The notes: generated by a model not told the origin, from the sequence alone. A stretch of DNA of 64,000 bases from Ligula intestinalis (GCA_036362985.1 JAYGXS010000001.1:17664520-17728519), one strand, 5' to 3'. Shown: positions 8,798-18,812, counted from the stretch's first letter. Numbers and translations: made by a program.

Positions 8798-11665
8798 TCA
8801 GGAATCCCCGCCGGAATCCAAACTGGGAGTAGTTGGGAGACGGAGAAAAGCCGCAACCTCGACCGGCTTGAGCCACAGGTCCGCGGGAGTGAGGTGGGTG
8901 CCTGGCCGAGAACTGCAGGCGAACAGATGACGGCAGTCATGCGGCGAGACGCCGCAGTCGGGACAGCATTCGGGTATGGATGGGTCGAGCCGGTGCTGGT
9001 ACTTGCGAAGGAGCATACAGTAGCCACTGCGTAGCTGCGCCAGAGTACAGCGAGTGACCCTCGGGAGATGTCGTTCCGAGGCCGCGATCGGAGGTGGATA
9101 GCCACCCAAAAGGACCGGGGGACGATAACCTCGTTTCTCCTCGACAACGAATCTCTGGTGGAGACGCTGGAAGCCTGTCTTGGTGGCAGAGCTATCAACA
9201 GGTAGATCCGCGAGAGACGAGGCAACAGCTTCCTTGTGGAGTGCTCGAATAGACGGCCGGACGTTGCGGCAGGGCTCGGGAGCGGTGCAACGGTGATGAT
9301 TGGGATGGCCGGGTTGCGAACAACTCCACCAGAACTGCTGGCTAAGGAGAGTGTTGTGATGGGCGACCGGTAGAACAGAAGCCTCCGCATGAAGATGATC
9401 TATAGGCGACATTTTATAGCAACCCGTGATCGTGCGGAGGGCAGCGTTTTGGGCTGACTGGAGGCGGCGGAGGCTGGAAGAGCTCATCGTAGGAGACCAG
9501 ATTGATGCCGCATAAGTGAGGTGCGGCTTGGCCAGCGCCTTGAAAGCAGTCGACAGAGTCTCTTTCGCACAGCCCCAGGATGTGCCTGCTAGAGCCTTGA
9601 GGACCTTGGTGCAGCGGCTTACTTTGCTTGCGGTCTCCCTGGCATGGTCTGCGAACGTGAAGAGCGGATCAAAACGCACACCAAGGAGTTTGGGCTTGCG
9701 GACGAGCGGTAAGGACGCCCCATTGACGGTGATGACCGGATGACGATTGAACTCATTCGGATCGAGCGTAAAAACAGTTACGGACGACTTGGCTGCCGAG
9801 ATCGTCATTCCGCGCTGGGTGAGGAAGTTTTCGACAACAGGCATGAACTCCGTGAGGAGCTGTGCAGCCTGATCGATGTCATGGTGCCGGCAGAAGATCG
9901 TAATATCGTCCGCATAGGATACCACTTGCACAGGTGCCCGGGGGAGTGGGAGCTCTCGCATGTAGATGTTAAAGAGTGTCGGGCTGAGCACAGAGCCTTG
10001 AGGGACGCTACAGGACTGCTTACGGGGCTTGGAGAGAGCGCCCCGGAAGAGGACACGATCGTGACGGCCACGGATGTAAGCCGCCAACCATCGGACCAGG
10101 CCAGTCGGGACGTTCAACGAGACCAAGTCCTGCAGAAGCTGATCGTGGCGGACGCAGTCAAAGGCTCGTGACAGGTAAATTGAGACTACCACGGTCCGCG
10201 AAGCGGGCTTCTGTTGATTGAAGCCCTCGAGGATAGCGTCGCTGAGCTCGAAAAGCGCCGTTGTAGTTCCACGACCCGATCGGAAACCATGTTGGTGGCA
10301 AGATAGTTCCGCCACAGACGTCAAAATTGGGTGGATGAGCCGTTCCAGGATCTTCGCCAATGGACTGAGGAGGGCAATTGGACGATAAGAGGTCGCTAGG
10401 CAGGGGTCCTTACCCGCTTTGACCAGGGGGATGATGATCGACTGGCGCCAGCAATCAGGGATGATTGAAGTTCCCAGTGAAAGGTTGAAGAGGGCGGCAA
10501 GGTAGGCAGCCACCTTCGGGCCGATGTGGCGCACATGGATAGGCGCCAGACCATCTGGTCCTAAGGCTTTCGAAGCTCTCATTTTCTTGACGGCGGTGAG
10601 GATGGCATCAGCCGAAAAGGAAATATCTGGGGGCGGGGCTTTATGGAGGAGGCGAAGAAGGGGGCGCTGGCTTTTGGGACTGGGCGCCGAGCGGGGCGAG
10701 AACAGCTTGTTCATCTTCGCGGCGATCTTACCGTTGTTGGAAATGAACTTGCCGTCCCCAAAGCTAATAGACTGGTTTGATGTATCAGCCCGGGGTTTGG
10801 TCAGGTTGCGTAAAAGCTTCCAAGTGGCAGCTGAGTTGCCGCTGAAATTACAATCTGAAACTAGTTCATGCCAGCGTTGGCGTTTGCCATCGTTGATAGT
10901 CTTAGTGATTAAGCCATTCAGTTCGCCAACGCGCGGGTCACTGGCATCACGCGCTCGTATTTCGTCTCTCTCTCGTTCCAGGCGGGAGGCTTCGGGCGGA
11001 TAGTTAGGACGAAGAAAGGGAATGCGGCCGTTAGGGATGTGGTGACTTGCTGCTGCGAGGAGTAGTCGACGAAGGGCTCGCTCCGCCATGTGGACACAGG
11101 TGGGAGGCGGTAGGCCATCGATCTCGGCTTCGCATTCGGACGTGAACGCTGCCCAATTGGCTTTCTTGAAATTAATGAAGTGCCGGTTGGGGGCCTTGAT
11201 ACGCTCGGCGGCGGTGGCCAATTCGAGCACAATGGGGAGGTGGTCGCTACCCAGGCTGATTTCCGTCTTCCACATGGTGGAGGCTACCAGACTGAGACTG
11301 GCGAGGGAAACATCGGGCGAGCTGGAGGCGCCGCTGGTCGGGAGCCGCGTTTGGCTGTTCTCGTTGAGAACGGCAAAGGGGGCGTGTTCTATTTTATCAG
11401 CCAGAGCTTCTCCTCGGGAGTCGGCTGCCAAGTTAGAGCACCAGCGGTCATGGTGAGCGTTGAAGTCACCTAGCACCAGACTGTCTCCAGAAGGTAAGTA
11501 GGGAGCGATAGAGGCGGTGAAACCGGGAGAACAACTGGAAGTTGGAGGGATGTACACGTTCACGACGGTTAGCGGCGCCGGGCCAATGTCAAGGGAAATC
11601 GCCAGTACTTCCGTGGGATCGGCTCCAAGCAGGGGAAGCTGGTGATAGGCAATGGATTTGTCCAC
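8798..11665 (-). CDS. LINE polyprotein, main frame: endonuclease C-part, reverse transcriptase, Cys/His tail (955 codons)
   Basis: Long open minus-strand frame of the nested LINE. Endonuclease blocks: NVYIPPTSS (about 36-44), LVLGDFNAHHDRW (63-75) and SLGSDHLPIVLEL (137-149, containing the conserved SDH). RT blocks: ASKALGPDGLAP (364-375), SYRPIALLSPLAKILERLI (426-444), QHGFRSGRGTT (458-468), SVPQGSVLSPTLFNIYM (553-569) and YADD (584-587). Motif A reads SIYLSRAFDCV, with Tyr 497 where the catalytic Asp is expected (codon TAC, one base from GAC). The C-terminus contains CPDCG and a C/H array. The frame lacks the N-terminus, which sits in an overlapping frame to 12177. It is therefore probably not functional despite its length. 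Confidence 0.88.
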   Translation of the reverse strand: MDKSIAYHQLPLLGADPTEVLAISLDIGPAPLTVVNVYIPPTSSCSPGFTASIAPYLPSGDSLVLGDFNAHHDRWCSNLAADSRGEALADKIEHAPFAVLNENSQTRLPTSGASSSPDVSLASLSLVASTMWKTEISLGSDHLPIVLELATAAERIKAPNRHFINFKKANWAAFTSECEAEIDGLPPPTCVHMAERALRRLLLAAASHHIPNGRIPFLRPNYPPEASRLERERDEIRARDASDPRVGELNGLITKTINDGKRQRWHELVSDCNFSGNSAATWKLLRNLTKPRADTSNQSISFGDGKFISNNGKIAAKMNKLFSPRSAPSPKSQRPLLRLLHKAPPPDISFSADAILTAVKKMRASKALGPDGLAPIHVRHIGPKVAAYLAALFNLSLGTSIIPDCWRQSIIIPLVKAGKDPCLATSYRPIALLSPLAKILERLIHPILTSVAELSCHQHGFRSGRGTTTALFELSDAILEGFNQQKPASRTVVVSIYLSRAFDCVRHDQLLQDLVSLNVPTGLVRWLAAYIRGRHDRVLFRGALSKPRKQSCSVPQGSVLSPTLFNIYMRELPLPRAPVQVVSYADDITIFCRHHDIDQAAQLLTEFMPVVENFLTQRGMTISAAKSSVTVFTLDPNEFNRHPVITVNGASLPLVRKPKLLGVRFDPLFTFADHARETASKVSRCTKVLKALAGTSWGCAKETLSTAFKALAKPHLTYAASIWSPTMSSSSLRRLQSAQNAALRTITGCYKMSPIDHLHAEASVLPVAHHNTLLSQQFWWSCSQPGHPNHHRCTAPEPCRNVRPSIRALHKEAVASSLADLPVDSSATKTGFQRLHQRFVVEEKRGYRPPVLLGGYPPPIAASERHLPRVTRCTLAQLRSGYCMLLRKYQHRLDPSIPECCPDCGVSPHDCRHLFACSSRPGTHLTPADLWLKPVEVAAFLRLPTTPSLDSGGDS

Positions 11666-11669
11666 CAGG

Positions 11670-12177
11670 AGGCCAAACCTCCGCCTTTGTTGCGGCCGCG
11701 GTCGCGACGGACAATCGTGTAATCGGCACAGGAAGGGACCTTAGTGGAGTTAGACCACTTTGTCTCTTGGATAGCCGCCACAGCTATGCTGTGCGAGCGC
11801 ATGAAGGCCAGGAGCTGGTCAAGCTTCCCAAGGAGGCCGTTGGCGTTGAATTGTAAGATCTTAAGACCAGGTGGTGAGGCAAGGTCGGAGACCAGAGGAT
11901 TTGGGTTCAGGACTGAACGGGCTGGAGGCATGGAGATCGGTGGGGGCACGGGACAGCTCGGACACGCGAAGGCGGGCGACCAATCGGCAGCCGTGGCGAG
12001 GCCACTGCAGCGGAGATGGCACCAGCCATTGCAGGAGCCGCAACGTACAGACCAGTCGCGGCGTCCCAGACGGACTCGGCAGAACGAGCAGTACCAGAGA
12101 GGTCCAGGGTTGGCCTCGATTCCGGCGGCGAGGAGGAGGAGTCGGAGCAGCGTGGCCGGGAGGGGCTGTTCCGTCAT
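11670..12177 (-). CDS. LINE N-terminal frame: 2A-like motif, PHD finger, start of endonuclease
   Basis: It starts at ATG 12177. Residues 10-18 are Leu/Ala-rich and lead into GIEANPGP (residues 19-26, bases 12100-12123), which matches the 2A ribosome-skipping consensus except Gly for the usual Asp. From residue 30 a PHD-type C4HC3 array follows: CSFC, CGSC, WCHLRC and CPSC. The endonuclease opens with LKILQFNANGLLGKL and AAIQETKW. The frame reads on to 11569 but loses family similarity after GGGLA near 11672, where the 955-codon frame takes over. 2A sequences at LINE N-termini are known from trypanosome and invertebrate elements. Confidence 0.82.
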
Positions 12178-12298
12178 CAAAAACACGGATTGGGCGGAGG
12201 GGAGAGTTGATCCAACGTAGGGAGATGGGTGTAGCAGACCTTGGCCGCCGGGAGGGCGGGTGGGAACGCGGTTCGTAGACGCGTCTGCTGTGGTTCCC

Positions 12299-12311
12299 AT
12301 CCAATCACTGT
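12299..12311. repeat. Target-site duplication, right copy
   Basis: Exact second copy of atccaatcactgt (first at 8758-8770). Confidence 0.92.
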
Positions 12312-13380
12312 AGTGCCGCTTGGTGCATCCAAGAATCTTCTCGGCTGCTCCATAGACTGAAGTTTTCAGTAAGGGCCATGGGTTACCCCCTTCGTCGTCG
12401 GCGTGGGTCGTGAAACAGGATTGGATTTCTCTGCTTACGGCCTCAGCGGTGTTGGGTTGCCGGATTTTGGCGACATCGAGGCGTCTAGCGTGGGGCACTT
12501 TGGGTGAAGATGAGAGATGAGCTTTCAAGCGTGTGCGAACAAGAACGTGGTCAGAGTAATGGGCATTACCAGTCTCAGCACCACGCAGTGACCGACTATC
12601 ATGAACCCAGCTGCGGAATCTTGAGCTGACTAAAATATAGTCAATTTGAATGGCTGTATGGCCGTCATTGGAGTACCACGTCAGCAAGTGTTTGTTGCGG
12701 TGCTGGAAGCACGTGTTCGTTACAAACAGTCGGTTCCGTTCAGCAAAGTTCAGTAATCTGTCACCATTCTCACATCGAGAGCCAAGACCAAAGCGGCCGA
12801 TAAGATGGTTGTTTGTGGGGTCACCTGGCCCAGTTCGGCAATTCCAATCCGCGGCAACAATCAACATATCGCGACAAGGAAGCCTTTCGACCAATGTCTG
12901 TAGTTGTGAGTAAAACATATCTTTATCACGCTGATCAGCAGCGGACGTTGGTGCATATACAGCGACTACACATATGCTTGTAAAGTGGCCCTTCTAGCGC
13001 ACATAAGCCATGCGTTCATTGACTGGTTCCCAGGCAAGTAGTGCACGGCTTGCTTGTTGCGAGAGGGCAATTGCCACATCATATCTACCGGAGGAGTCAT
13101 GGGGGCCACTGTGGAATAGGGTGAAGTGTGAGGTTGTGTATGATACGGATGTTTAGCTTCCTCTGACCACCGCGCCGGCGCCCACCTCGGATCGTCTTGC
13201 CAACAAAGCAACGCGAGCGATAGGGGAGAGAGTGTGGTAGACGTAAAAGTCAGCCTCACTATAAACTTATTTACGAAAGTCACCGCTACTAAGCTCACTC
13301 CTTGGGGATACACCGTAGACGTCGTCGTTATAGGCTGGCTTTGGCATTTGAATCGAGCATCAAAATCCACGCCTAGGACG
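12312..13380 (-). mobile_element. RTE-clade LINE copy A, 5' half (APE endonuclease)
   Basis: Minus-strand APE-type endonuclease of the interrupted RTE: SGRYDVAIALSQQASRALL near 13090, VVAVYAPTSAADQRDK near 12950, DMLIVAADWNCRTGP near 12860, IDYILVSSRF near 12620 and HYSDHVLVRTRL near 12560. The reading ends at RHYSDW, exactly at the target duplication, and resumes at 8757. An in-frame stop after ERMAYVR and a frame change near 13130 show inactivation. The 5' boundary near 13380 abuts the 3' tail of copy B. Confidence 0.85.
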
Positions 13381-13399
13381 CTGTTAACAAGATTAAATA

Positions 13400-14475
13400 G
13401 AGCCGCTTAGCCGTCTTGTACTTGTACTTGTGCTTGATACAGGTGTGATCATGCCTGATCTAGCCGGCCTCAATGATATCACAAACGGTACTTCTCCACG
13501 CGCGACGATTGGCGGCAGTGGATTTGGAAAGCTCCACATATCCTATTCTGCAGCGATGGGGACTGAAAGTCAAAGGTCCATTGACCGCGCCCATGTCTTG
13601 ACCTACAGTATCGAGCCAAGTCTTGAGTTGCCCTCCTCTTCGACGCCTCCAGGTGGGTTGCGGTACCAAATCAAGGGCAGCGCAGCAAAGCTCGTGAGGC
13701 GGACGACGGAGAACGTGCCCAAACCACCAACCGTCTTGGATGGCCTGGGATATCCTTGCGATACTGTCGCAGCGAGTGCGCACTGTCTCATTTGAGGCGA
13801 AGTTGGTGTACTTCACTCGAAGGATGGTTCTCAGACAGCGGTGGTCAAACACCTCAAATCTTCGCTCACCTTTCACGCGCAAGGCCCAACATTTACACCT
13901 ATAGAAGAGGACTGACTGGATGGATTCATGGTACACACAGACCTTCGTGGCAATGAAAATATCGCGTCAAGTCAATGGGCACCATTTGAGAGACACTGCT
14001 GTCCTCACTCTGTCTATTCGGCAGCAAACGCGCTCCGAGGTATTTGAACCTGCCTACCTCAAGTTGGCAACCATTAATCGCGAGATGTGCCTCCTTTTTG
14101 ACAAGGATGCAACATGAAAAGGCTTTAGTCTTCCCAGCATTTATAGACAAACAGACTGATTTAGCGACCTCGTTTTCGCGGGACACCACAGACTGTAGAT
14201 AGCCAAAACTTGAAAAAAGTAAAACGATATCATTGGCGTAGTCGAGATAAGTCGACCGGCGTCCGGGTTCAAGCTCAACTTTGTCCTCTTCGCGCAGGAC
14301 CTTCACAAGAATTTATTCAATGGCGAATTTGAATGGGATGAGCGATAGGACACAGCTTTTTCGCACCCAAGACCGAATAGCGAACGGTTCTAAAGGATTG
14401 TTATGGGCCAGAACCCGCGCAGTTGTAAAACGGTAGCGTGCCTTGGTCATAACGATGATTTCGCTGGTCTTTTGG
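13400..14475 (-). mobile_element. RTE-clade LINE copy B, 5'-truncated
   Basis: A minus-strand relative of copy A containing only the end of the RT domain and the C-terminal tail. The LDYANDIVLL block (YAND in place of YADD) is near 14225. INAGKTKAFSC follows, then SVLFYRCKCWALRVKGE, WWFGHVLRR and QLKTWLDTV. It is split into two frames (14306-13926 and 13936-13460). The 3' end carries an AAGTAC-rich tail near 13410-13440. It is truncated just upstream of motif B, typical of failed reverse transcription. Confidence 0.85.
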
Positions 14476-14848
14476 CTCTAATTCTACCCCTTGGAGCTTC
14501 CTTTATAGAAGCTCGATTTTTTAAACTGACATTGGAATGTTTAGGCGAAAAGGTATCGTATTTTCCCGTCTAACTATGCCTTTCAGTATCTATATCTGCT
14601 TTCACGTAATAGCTGACCATGTCATATCACTCCATTAATCTCTATCGATTTGAAAATTCGCCCTTTCGGGCTTTTACTACGAAGGGTAATCCAGGCATAG
14701 AATGCCCTTCCTGCGGAGATTGTCATCTCCCCTTCCATGGATATTTTTAAAGTGAAACTTGATAAGTACCGATTTAATGAGTAACGTCGAGATGGAATGC
14801 TCCGAATACAAACACTGAAATGCTATAAATATATACTAATAGTATTTT

Positions 14849-15330
14849 TAAGTAGTAGTAGTATTAGTAGTAGTCAGAAGGAGAAAGGCCGTTCACAGGG
14901 GGAGGTATATTTGTGGTCTGACGTTTCGAATAGTTATCTCGACTATCCATCTTCAGAGAATGAATCCTCTGGCTCCTGGCTCCTGATATATGCCGCTCCT
15001 TTCGTCCGTGGGCGTAGTCTGCCAATCCAGTTCGAGCCGCTCTGCATCGGTTGCGTCTCTGGGTGGTAATGGCTCACCGTACCGGCAGCCTGGTAACTGC
15101 CCATCACGCATCGCTCTGCGTTGTCACTGTCTACCCCTAGGGAGTCAGTGTTTGTTTGGCTTCCCCCTATCTCGCCATCGCCTGTCCTCTGGTAACTGTC
15201 GGCCTTGCCCGCTGTCTGTTCTGCGTTGACACTGGCTGTAGCCAGAGTGTCAGTGTTTGTTTGGCTTCCTTCCGTCTCGCCGTAGTCTGCCGCCGTGGTA
15301 AGTCGGTTGGGAGGGGGGGGGGTCACTGGT
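14849..15330 (-). repeat. Left inverted terminal repeat of the Penelope-like element
   Basis: On the minus strand it matches the right terminal block at 17078-17577: 'gaaggaagccaaacaaacac', 'ccagaggacaggcgatggcg', 'agccaggagccagaggattc' and 'gaacggcctttctcc'. It is read-through coding on the minus strand, ending in EDSFSEDG. A hammerhead-like core (ctgaagatgg ... gaaacgtcag) lies near 14919-14965 on the minus strand. Pseudo-LTRs of this kind are known from Penelope-like elements. Confidence 0.82.
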
Positions 15331-15374
15331 CACTCGGGTCTCTAGTCATGTCACACCGAAAAACCAGTTCGCTC

Positions 15375-17060
15375 CTAAGAGAAGAACAAAAAGGCCCTCA
15401 GGAAGTTAAAAACAGACGCCCAAATAGTCATCCTGTCGGCCGACAAAGGCCGATCAACGGTTGTGCTCGACAAGATTGACTACCAAAACAAAATTCGAAC
15501 GCTCCTTAACGTCTTACAAAGTCAGTGACACCGCCGGCCGAAAACCATTACTGGCAAAAGTGAGCAAAACCCTGGGTCGACTAAAGAACGAAAAGGTCAT
15601 CACTATCAAGGACTGGTACATGGCAAAACCAACCGAAGCGGCCATTGCACGGTTCTACGGTCTCCCAAAAATACACAAGCCAGACGTACCCCTGCGGCCT
15701 ATGGTGTCCCTCTGCGGCACGCCAACGTACGGGCTGGCAAATTGGCTATTCCGGAAGCTAAAGTTCCTTACGTCGAGCTCACAAACGACAGTTAACTCGG
15801 CAGAACAATTTCTAGACAAAATCAAAACCATCACAATTGAACCCGGTGAAAGGATGGTGTCATTCGATGTCATCTCACTCTTCACATCCATACCACAGGC
15901 CCTTGCTGTCGAAACTATCCGGGACCTTCTACGGCAGAATTACGAGGAGAGGGAAGGCCAGCCCACAACTGAAGACCTCATAGAACTCACAGAGCACTGT
16001 CTCGAGACCTTCATCTTCGAGGAGACCGCATATGAGCAAATTAAAGGCACCCCAATGGGGTCCCCTATCTCTGGGCTCATTGCCGAGGTCGTACTGCAAA
16101 AACTTGAGAGACGGCTATTCAAAGAGTACGAGCCCAAATTTTGGGCACAATACGTGGTCGACACCTTCGTTGTCATCAAAGAGAATAGTATCAGCAACTG
16201 CAAAGATCGATTGAACTCTATCTTTCCTGATCTACAGTTCACGATGGAGGAAGAAGTGGAGGGCAGACTTCCTTTCTTGGACGTTCTCGTCTGCCGCCAA
16301 CCGGATGACAAAATGACGACTTCTGTCTACCGTTAATCAACAGACACGTCACAGATATTGAGTTACAATAGCAACCACCCATTGCAACACAAGCGAAGTT
16401 GCATACGCACGCTATACCATATAATCGAAACCCACTGCAGCACGCTGGCCGCCAAACGAGACGAAGTAAAGGTGCTCCGGGAGCTTTTTAGAGCTAACGG
16501 CTATCCACGAGCGTTCACTGAACGGAGTCGTATGCCAGCAAAACCACGGACCGAGGAGCGTTGCCCACCGAATTCCTGGCGGAGCATTCCGTACATGAAA
16601 GGGGTATCTGAAACCGTGGCTAGATCCCTCGCGCCTCTCGAAATAGGAGTAGCCCACAGGCCCTCCGCCACAATCCGGCAATAAGTAATGCGGCCAAAAG
16701 ACCCTATACCGAAACAAGAAAAATTGGGCGTTGTCTACCGACTTCAGTGTAGTTGCGGGATGTGTAACTACGTTGGAGAAACCGGCCGGCAACTTCAAAC
16801 GCGAATGCACGAGTATCAGCGGGCGGTAGACAGGCAAGACCCAAAGTCGGAGGTAGCCACCTATGCTGCAAAGGTCGGGCACGTCTTCAATTTTGACGCC
16901 GTCGAAATTGTAGGCCGAGATGACAATCACACGTCAAGGCAGATTAAAGAAGCTTGGATGTCGACCGACTGTTCGGTTAACCGCCATATAAATTTGCCGG
17001 CCCCCTACGTTGTGTTAAGAAAATTCTTATCAAAGGATGGTTACGACACGGAAGAATCGG
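15375..17060 (+). pseudogene. Penelope-like element RT plus GIY-YIG endonuclease, inactivated
   Basis: Penelope-type reverse transcriptase followed by a GIY-YIG nuclease. The first block, IVILSADKGRSTVVLDK (about 15428), is in a different frame from the rest, so there is a frameshift near 15510. The main frame (15461-16336) holds FYGLPKIHKPDVPLRPMVS, MVSFDVISLFTSIP (motif A Asp present) and GTPMGSPISGLIAEV. Motif C reads QYVVDTFVV, where YVDD is expected (GTC for GAC). A TAA at 16334 interrupts the frame before the SYNSNHPLQHKRS block, and another TAA follows at 16682. The nuclease lies at 16688-17040, with GVVY and NYVGETGRQLQ forming the GIY-YIG signature. Four independent lesions mark it as dead. 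Confidence 0.88.
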
Positions 17061-17077
17061 GGCCCTCAACCAGTGAC

Positions 17078-17577
17078 TCCCTCAACCGAATTATCCAGGC
17101 GGCAGACTACGGCGAGATGGAAGGAAGTCAAACAAACACTGACACTCTGGCTACAGCCAGCCTCAACGTAGAACAGACAGCGGGAGACGGTTATCAGGCT
17201 GCGGGCACGGCCGACGGTTACCAGAGGACAGGCGATGGCGAGACAGGGGAAGTCAAACAAACACTGACTCTCTAGGGGCAGACAGTGACAACGCAGAGCG
17301 ATGCGCGATGGGCGGTTACCAGGCTGCCGGTATGGTGAGCCGTTACCACCCAGAGACGCAACCGATGCAGAGCGACTCGAACTGGATTGGCAGACTACGC
17401 CCACGGACGCAAGGAGCGGCATATATCAGGAGCCAGGAGCCAGAGGATTCATTCTCTGAAGATGGATAGTCGAGATAACTATTTGAAACGTCAGACCACA
17501 AATATACCTCTCCTGGTGAACGGCCTTTCTCCTTCTGACTTACCACTTGTTAATCGAAATTTCGCTACTATTAGTAG
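17078..17577 (+). repeat. Right inverted terminal repeat of the Penelope-like element with hammerhead-like motif
   Basis: Reverse-complement partner of 14849-15330. Internal blocks: gaaggaagtcaaacaaacac, accagaggacaggcgatgg, agccaggagccagaggattc. Near 17457 it reads CTGAAGATGG, a stem (ATAGT pairing with ACTAT), then GAAACGTCAG. This resembles the hammerhead core CUGANGA ... GAAA plus a cleavage-type GUC. The element's C-terminal reading frame runs into this motif and ends SEDG. Confidence 0.8.
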
Positions 17578-18636
17578 TATTTAACCAAATGAGTTTTAAG
17601 CAATTACCTAGCTACCGACGTCTCTGCTCACTATGCGAACTGAGCTGATCGCGTCTGAGGTTGCATCTGCTGCACCTGTGGCCCTAGGCTACGCACCCCT
17701 TTCACGCCCTTCCTCGTATCGACCGACTGCTGACAACGTGGCGGGCTGCTTTGCTCTTGACACAGCAAAGGCATATCATGGACGCATCTCCAGTTCTTCG
17801 GGACGTTCTCATGACTCCGAGGTCTCCTCGCATGGTCCTTCGGATGTCGATATTACTCGCCATGGATGCCATGGCTGCCGCCAACATTCACAGAAGCATC
17901 CTGGTCCTATCATTCACATACTTTCCCCTACGAGCGACAGTTTTTTTCCTAAAAACCACAAATGACATTCCATTTTGAATTATGAGCCATGCCTTAGGAA
18001 TTTTTTTCAGTGTCTGCTTGCCTTGCTCAATTATACTGCTGGCTCGTGTTAACTGACATCACCGCATGTGAGTGTATTACTTGAAACAAACGAGTAGTCG
18101 TCTACAATCGTGTCAACAACTTTTTTGCAATATTCGGCTGTGCCGATGCATTTCTTAAATCCTATGTACCAAGAGGGAGTTCAAAGGCGTTTGCCTATAT
18201 TTCCTTTAATAAACTTGACTTGACTTATAGCACCCCACGACTGTTATTTTTTCAGATAAACGAAGAAATTTATCGAATTGTGGCTTTTTATTTTCCATAG
18301 ATCTGTATATTCAAGAGTCTACAGGCGCAGACCAAAATGTTGTATGAATGTTCGGACCAAAATCCATCAGCCACTATTGGATAAGCGCGTAATATTCACA
18401 AGCTGCCATAAAGCAGTAGTATAACTTACGTAATGCTGGGTGGCCCACTGATAAGCCGAACCCCTCACAGTTGTGCCATACAGCTGCAGAATATTGGCAA
18501 AAAAACGTGTCTGCCCTTTCAGGTAGTACCTGTTCTACTACCAGTATGGTAAATAATCAACCAAAAGTAACCTGCTAGTCCATTTTTTTTCTTATTCGCG
18601 GATAACGCTCATGTTTTCCCCAATTTCTATCCCAAG

Positions 18637-18812
18637 GCCTTGACCGCTCGAATTCTGACATGGTGTGGTACTATGAAGGCCGTAATGGCTGGTGGCGGTA
18701 CGACACCCGAACGGCCTCCGAAATTGAGGCAGCGTTTACACAGTCTCTACAATCATGTGAAGTCTGCATTGCCGGCCACATCTATATTGTGGATTTCACA
18801 CAGATGTGCCAG
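18637..18812 (+). CDS. RNF146: RNF146-like ligase, exon 2 (WWE domain)
   Basis: Encodes residues 65-123, with VWYYEGRNGWWRYD at 74-87. This is the signature of the RNF146 WWE domain, which recognises the iso-ADP-ribose unit of poly(ADP-ribose). The acceptor is the AG at 18635-18636 after a pyrimidine-rich tract. The first two bases (GC) complete a codon begun by T at 4098. The exon ends QMCQ in phase 0 at the donor gtatat (18813). Downstream IAGHIYIVDFTQM aligns in order with the vertebrate protein's IAGFLYVADLENM-type segment. Confidence 0.9.

Larger units (their letters stand above)
8771..12298 (-). mobile_element. 2A/PHD/endonuclease/RT LINE (jockey-like), near full length, nested in RTE copy A
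   Basis: The element is about 3.5 kb on the minus strand, flanked by 13-bp target duplications and ending in a short (AC)n tail next to the RT stop. Order of parts: start ATG 12177, 2A-like motif, PHD finger, APE-type endonuclease, reverse transcriptase, Cys/His-rich C-terminus. Damage is light: one apparent one-base deletion near 11670 in the endonuclease and a Tyr at the motif A catalytic Asp. I place it in the jockey/CR1 superfamily from its motifs; the exact clade is uncertain. Confidence 0.88.
4099..18636 (+). other. RNF146 intron 1 (14.5 kb), packed with transposable elements
   Basis: The donor gtaagt at 4099 and the acceptor tttctatcccaag ending at 18636 are in compatible phase. The intron contains, in order, an RTE fragment (+), RTE copy A (-) split by a 2A/PHD LINE, RTE copy B (-) and a Penelope-like element (+). 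The stretches 4105-5200, 6011-6530 and 17580-18636 contain nothing I can name. The last includes 'aataaacttgacttgact' near 18210, which resembles a LINE or transcript 3' tail. Confidence 0.8.

Noticed and set aside
8764..9390. 208-codon minus frame overlapping the LINE end
   Set aside because: Out of frame with the RT reading and without any domain; it is a shadow of the 955-codon frame.
10524..12304. Several 100-160-codon frames on both strands inside the 2A/PHD LINE
   Set aside because: They overlap supported LINE frames, are compositionally biased and have no domains.
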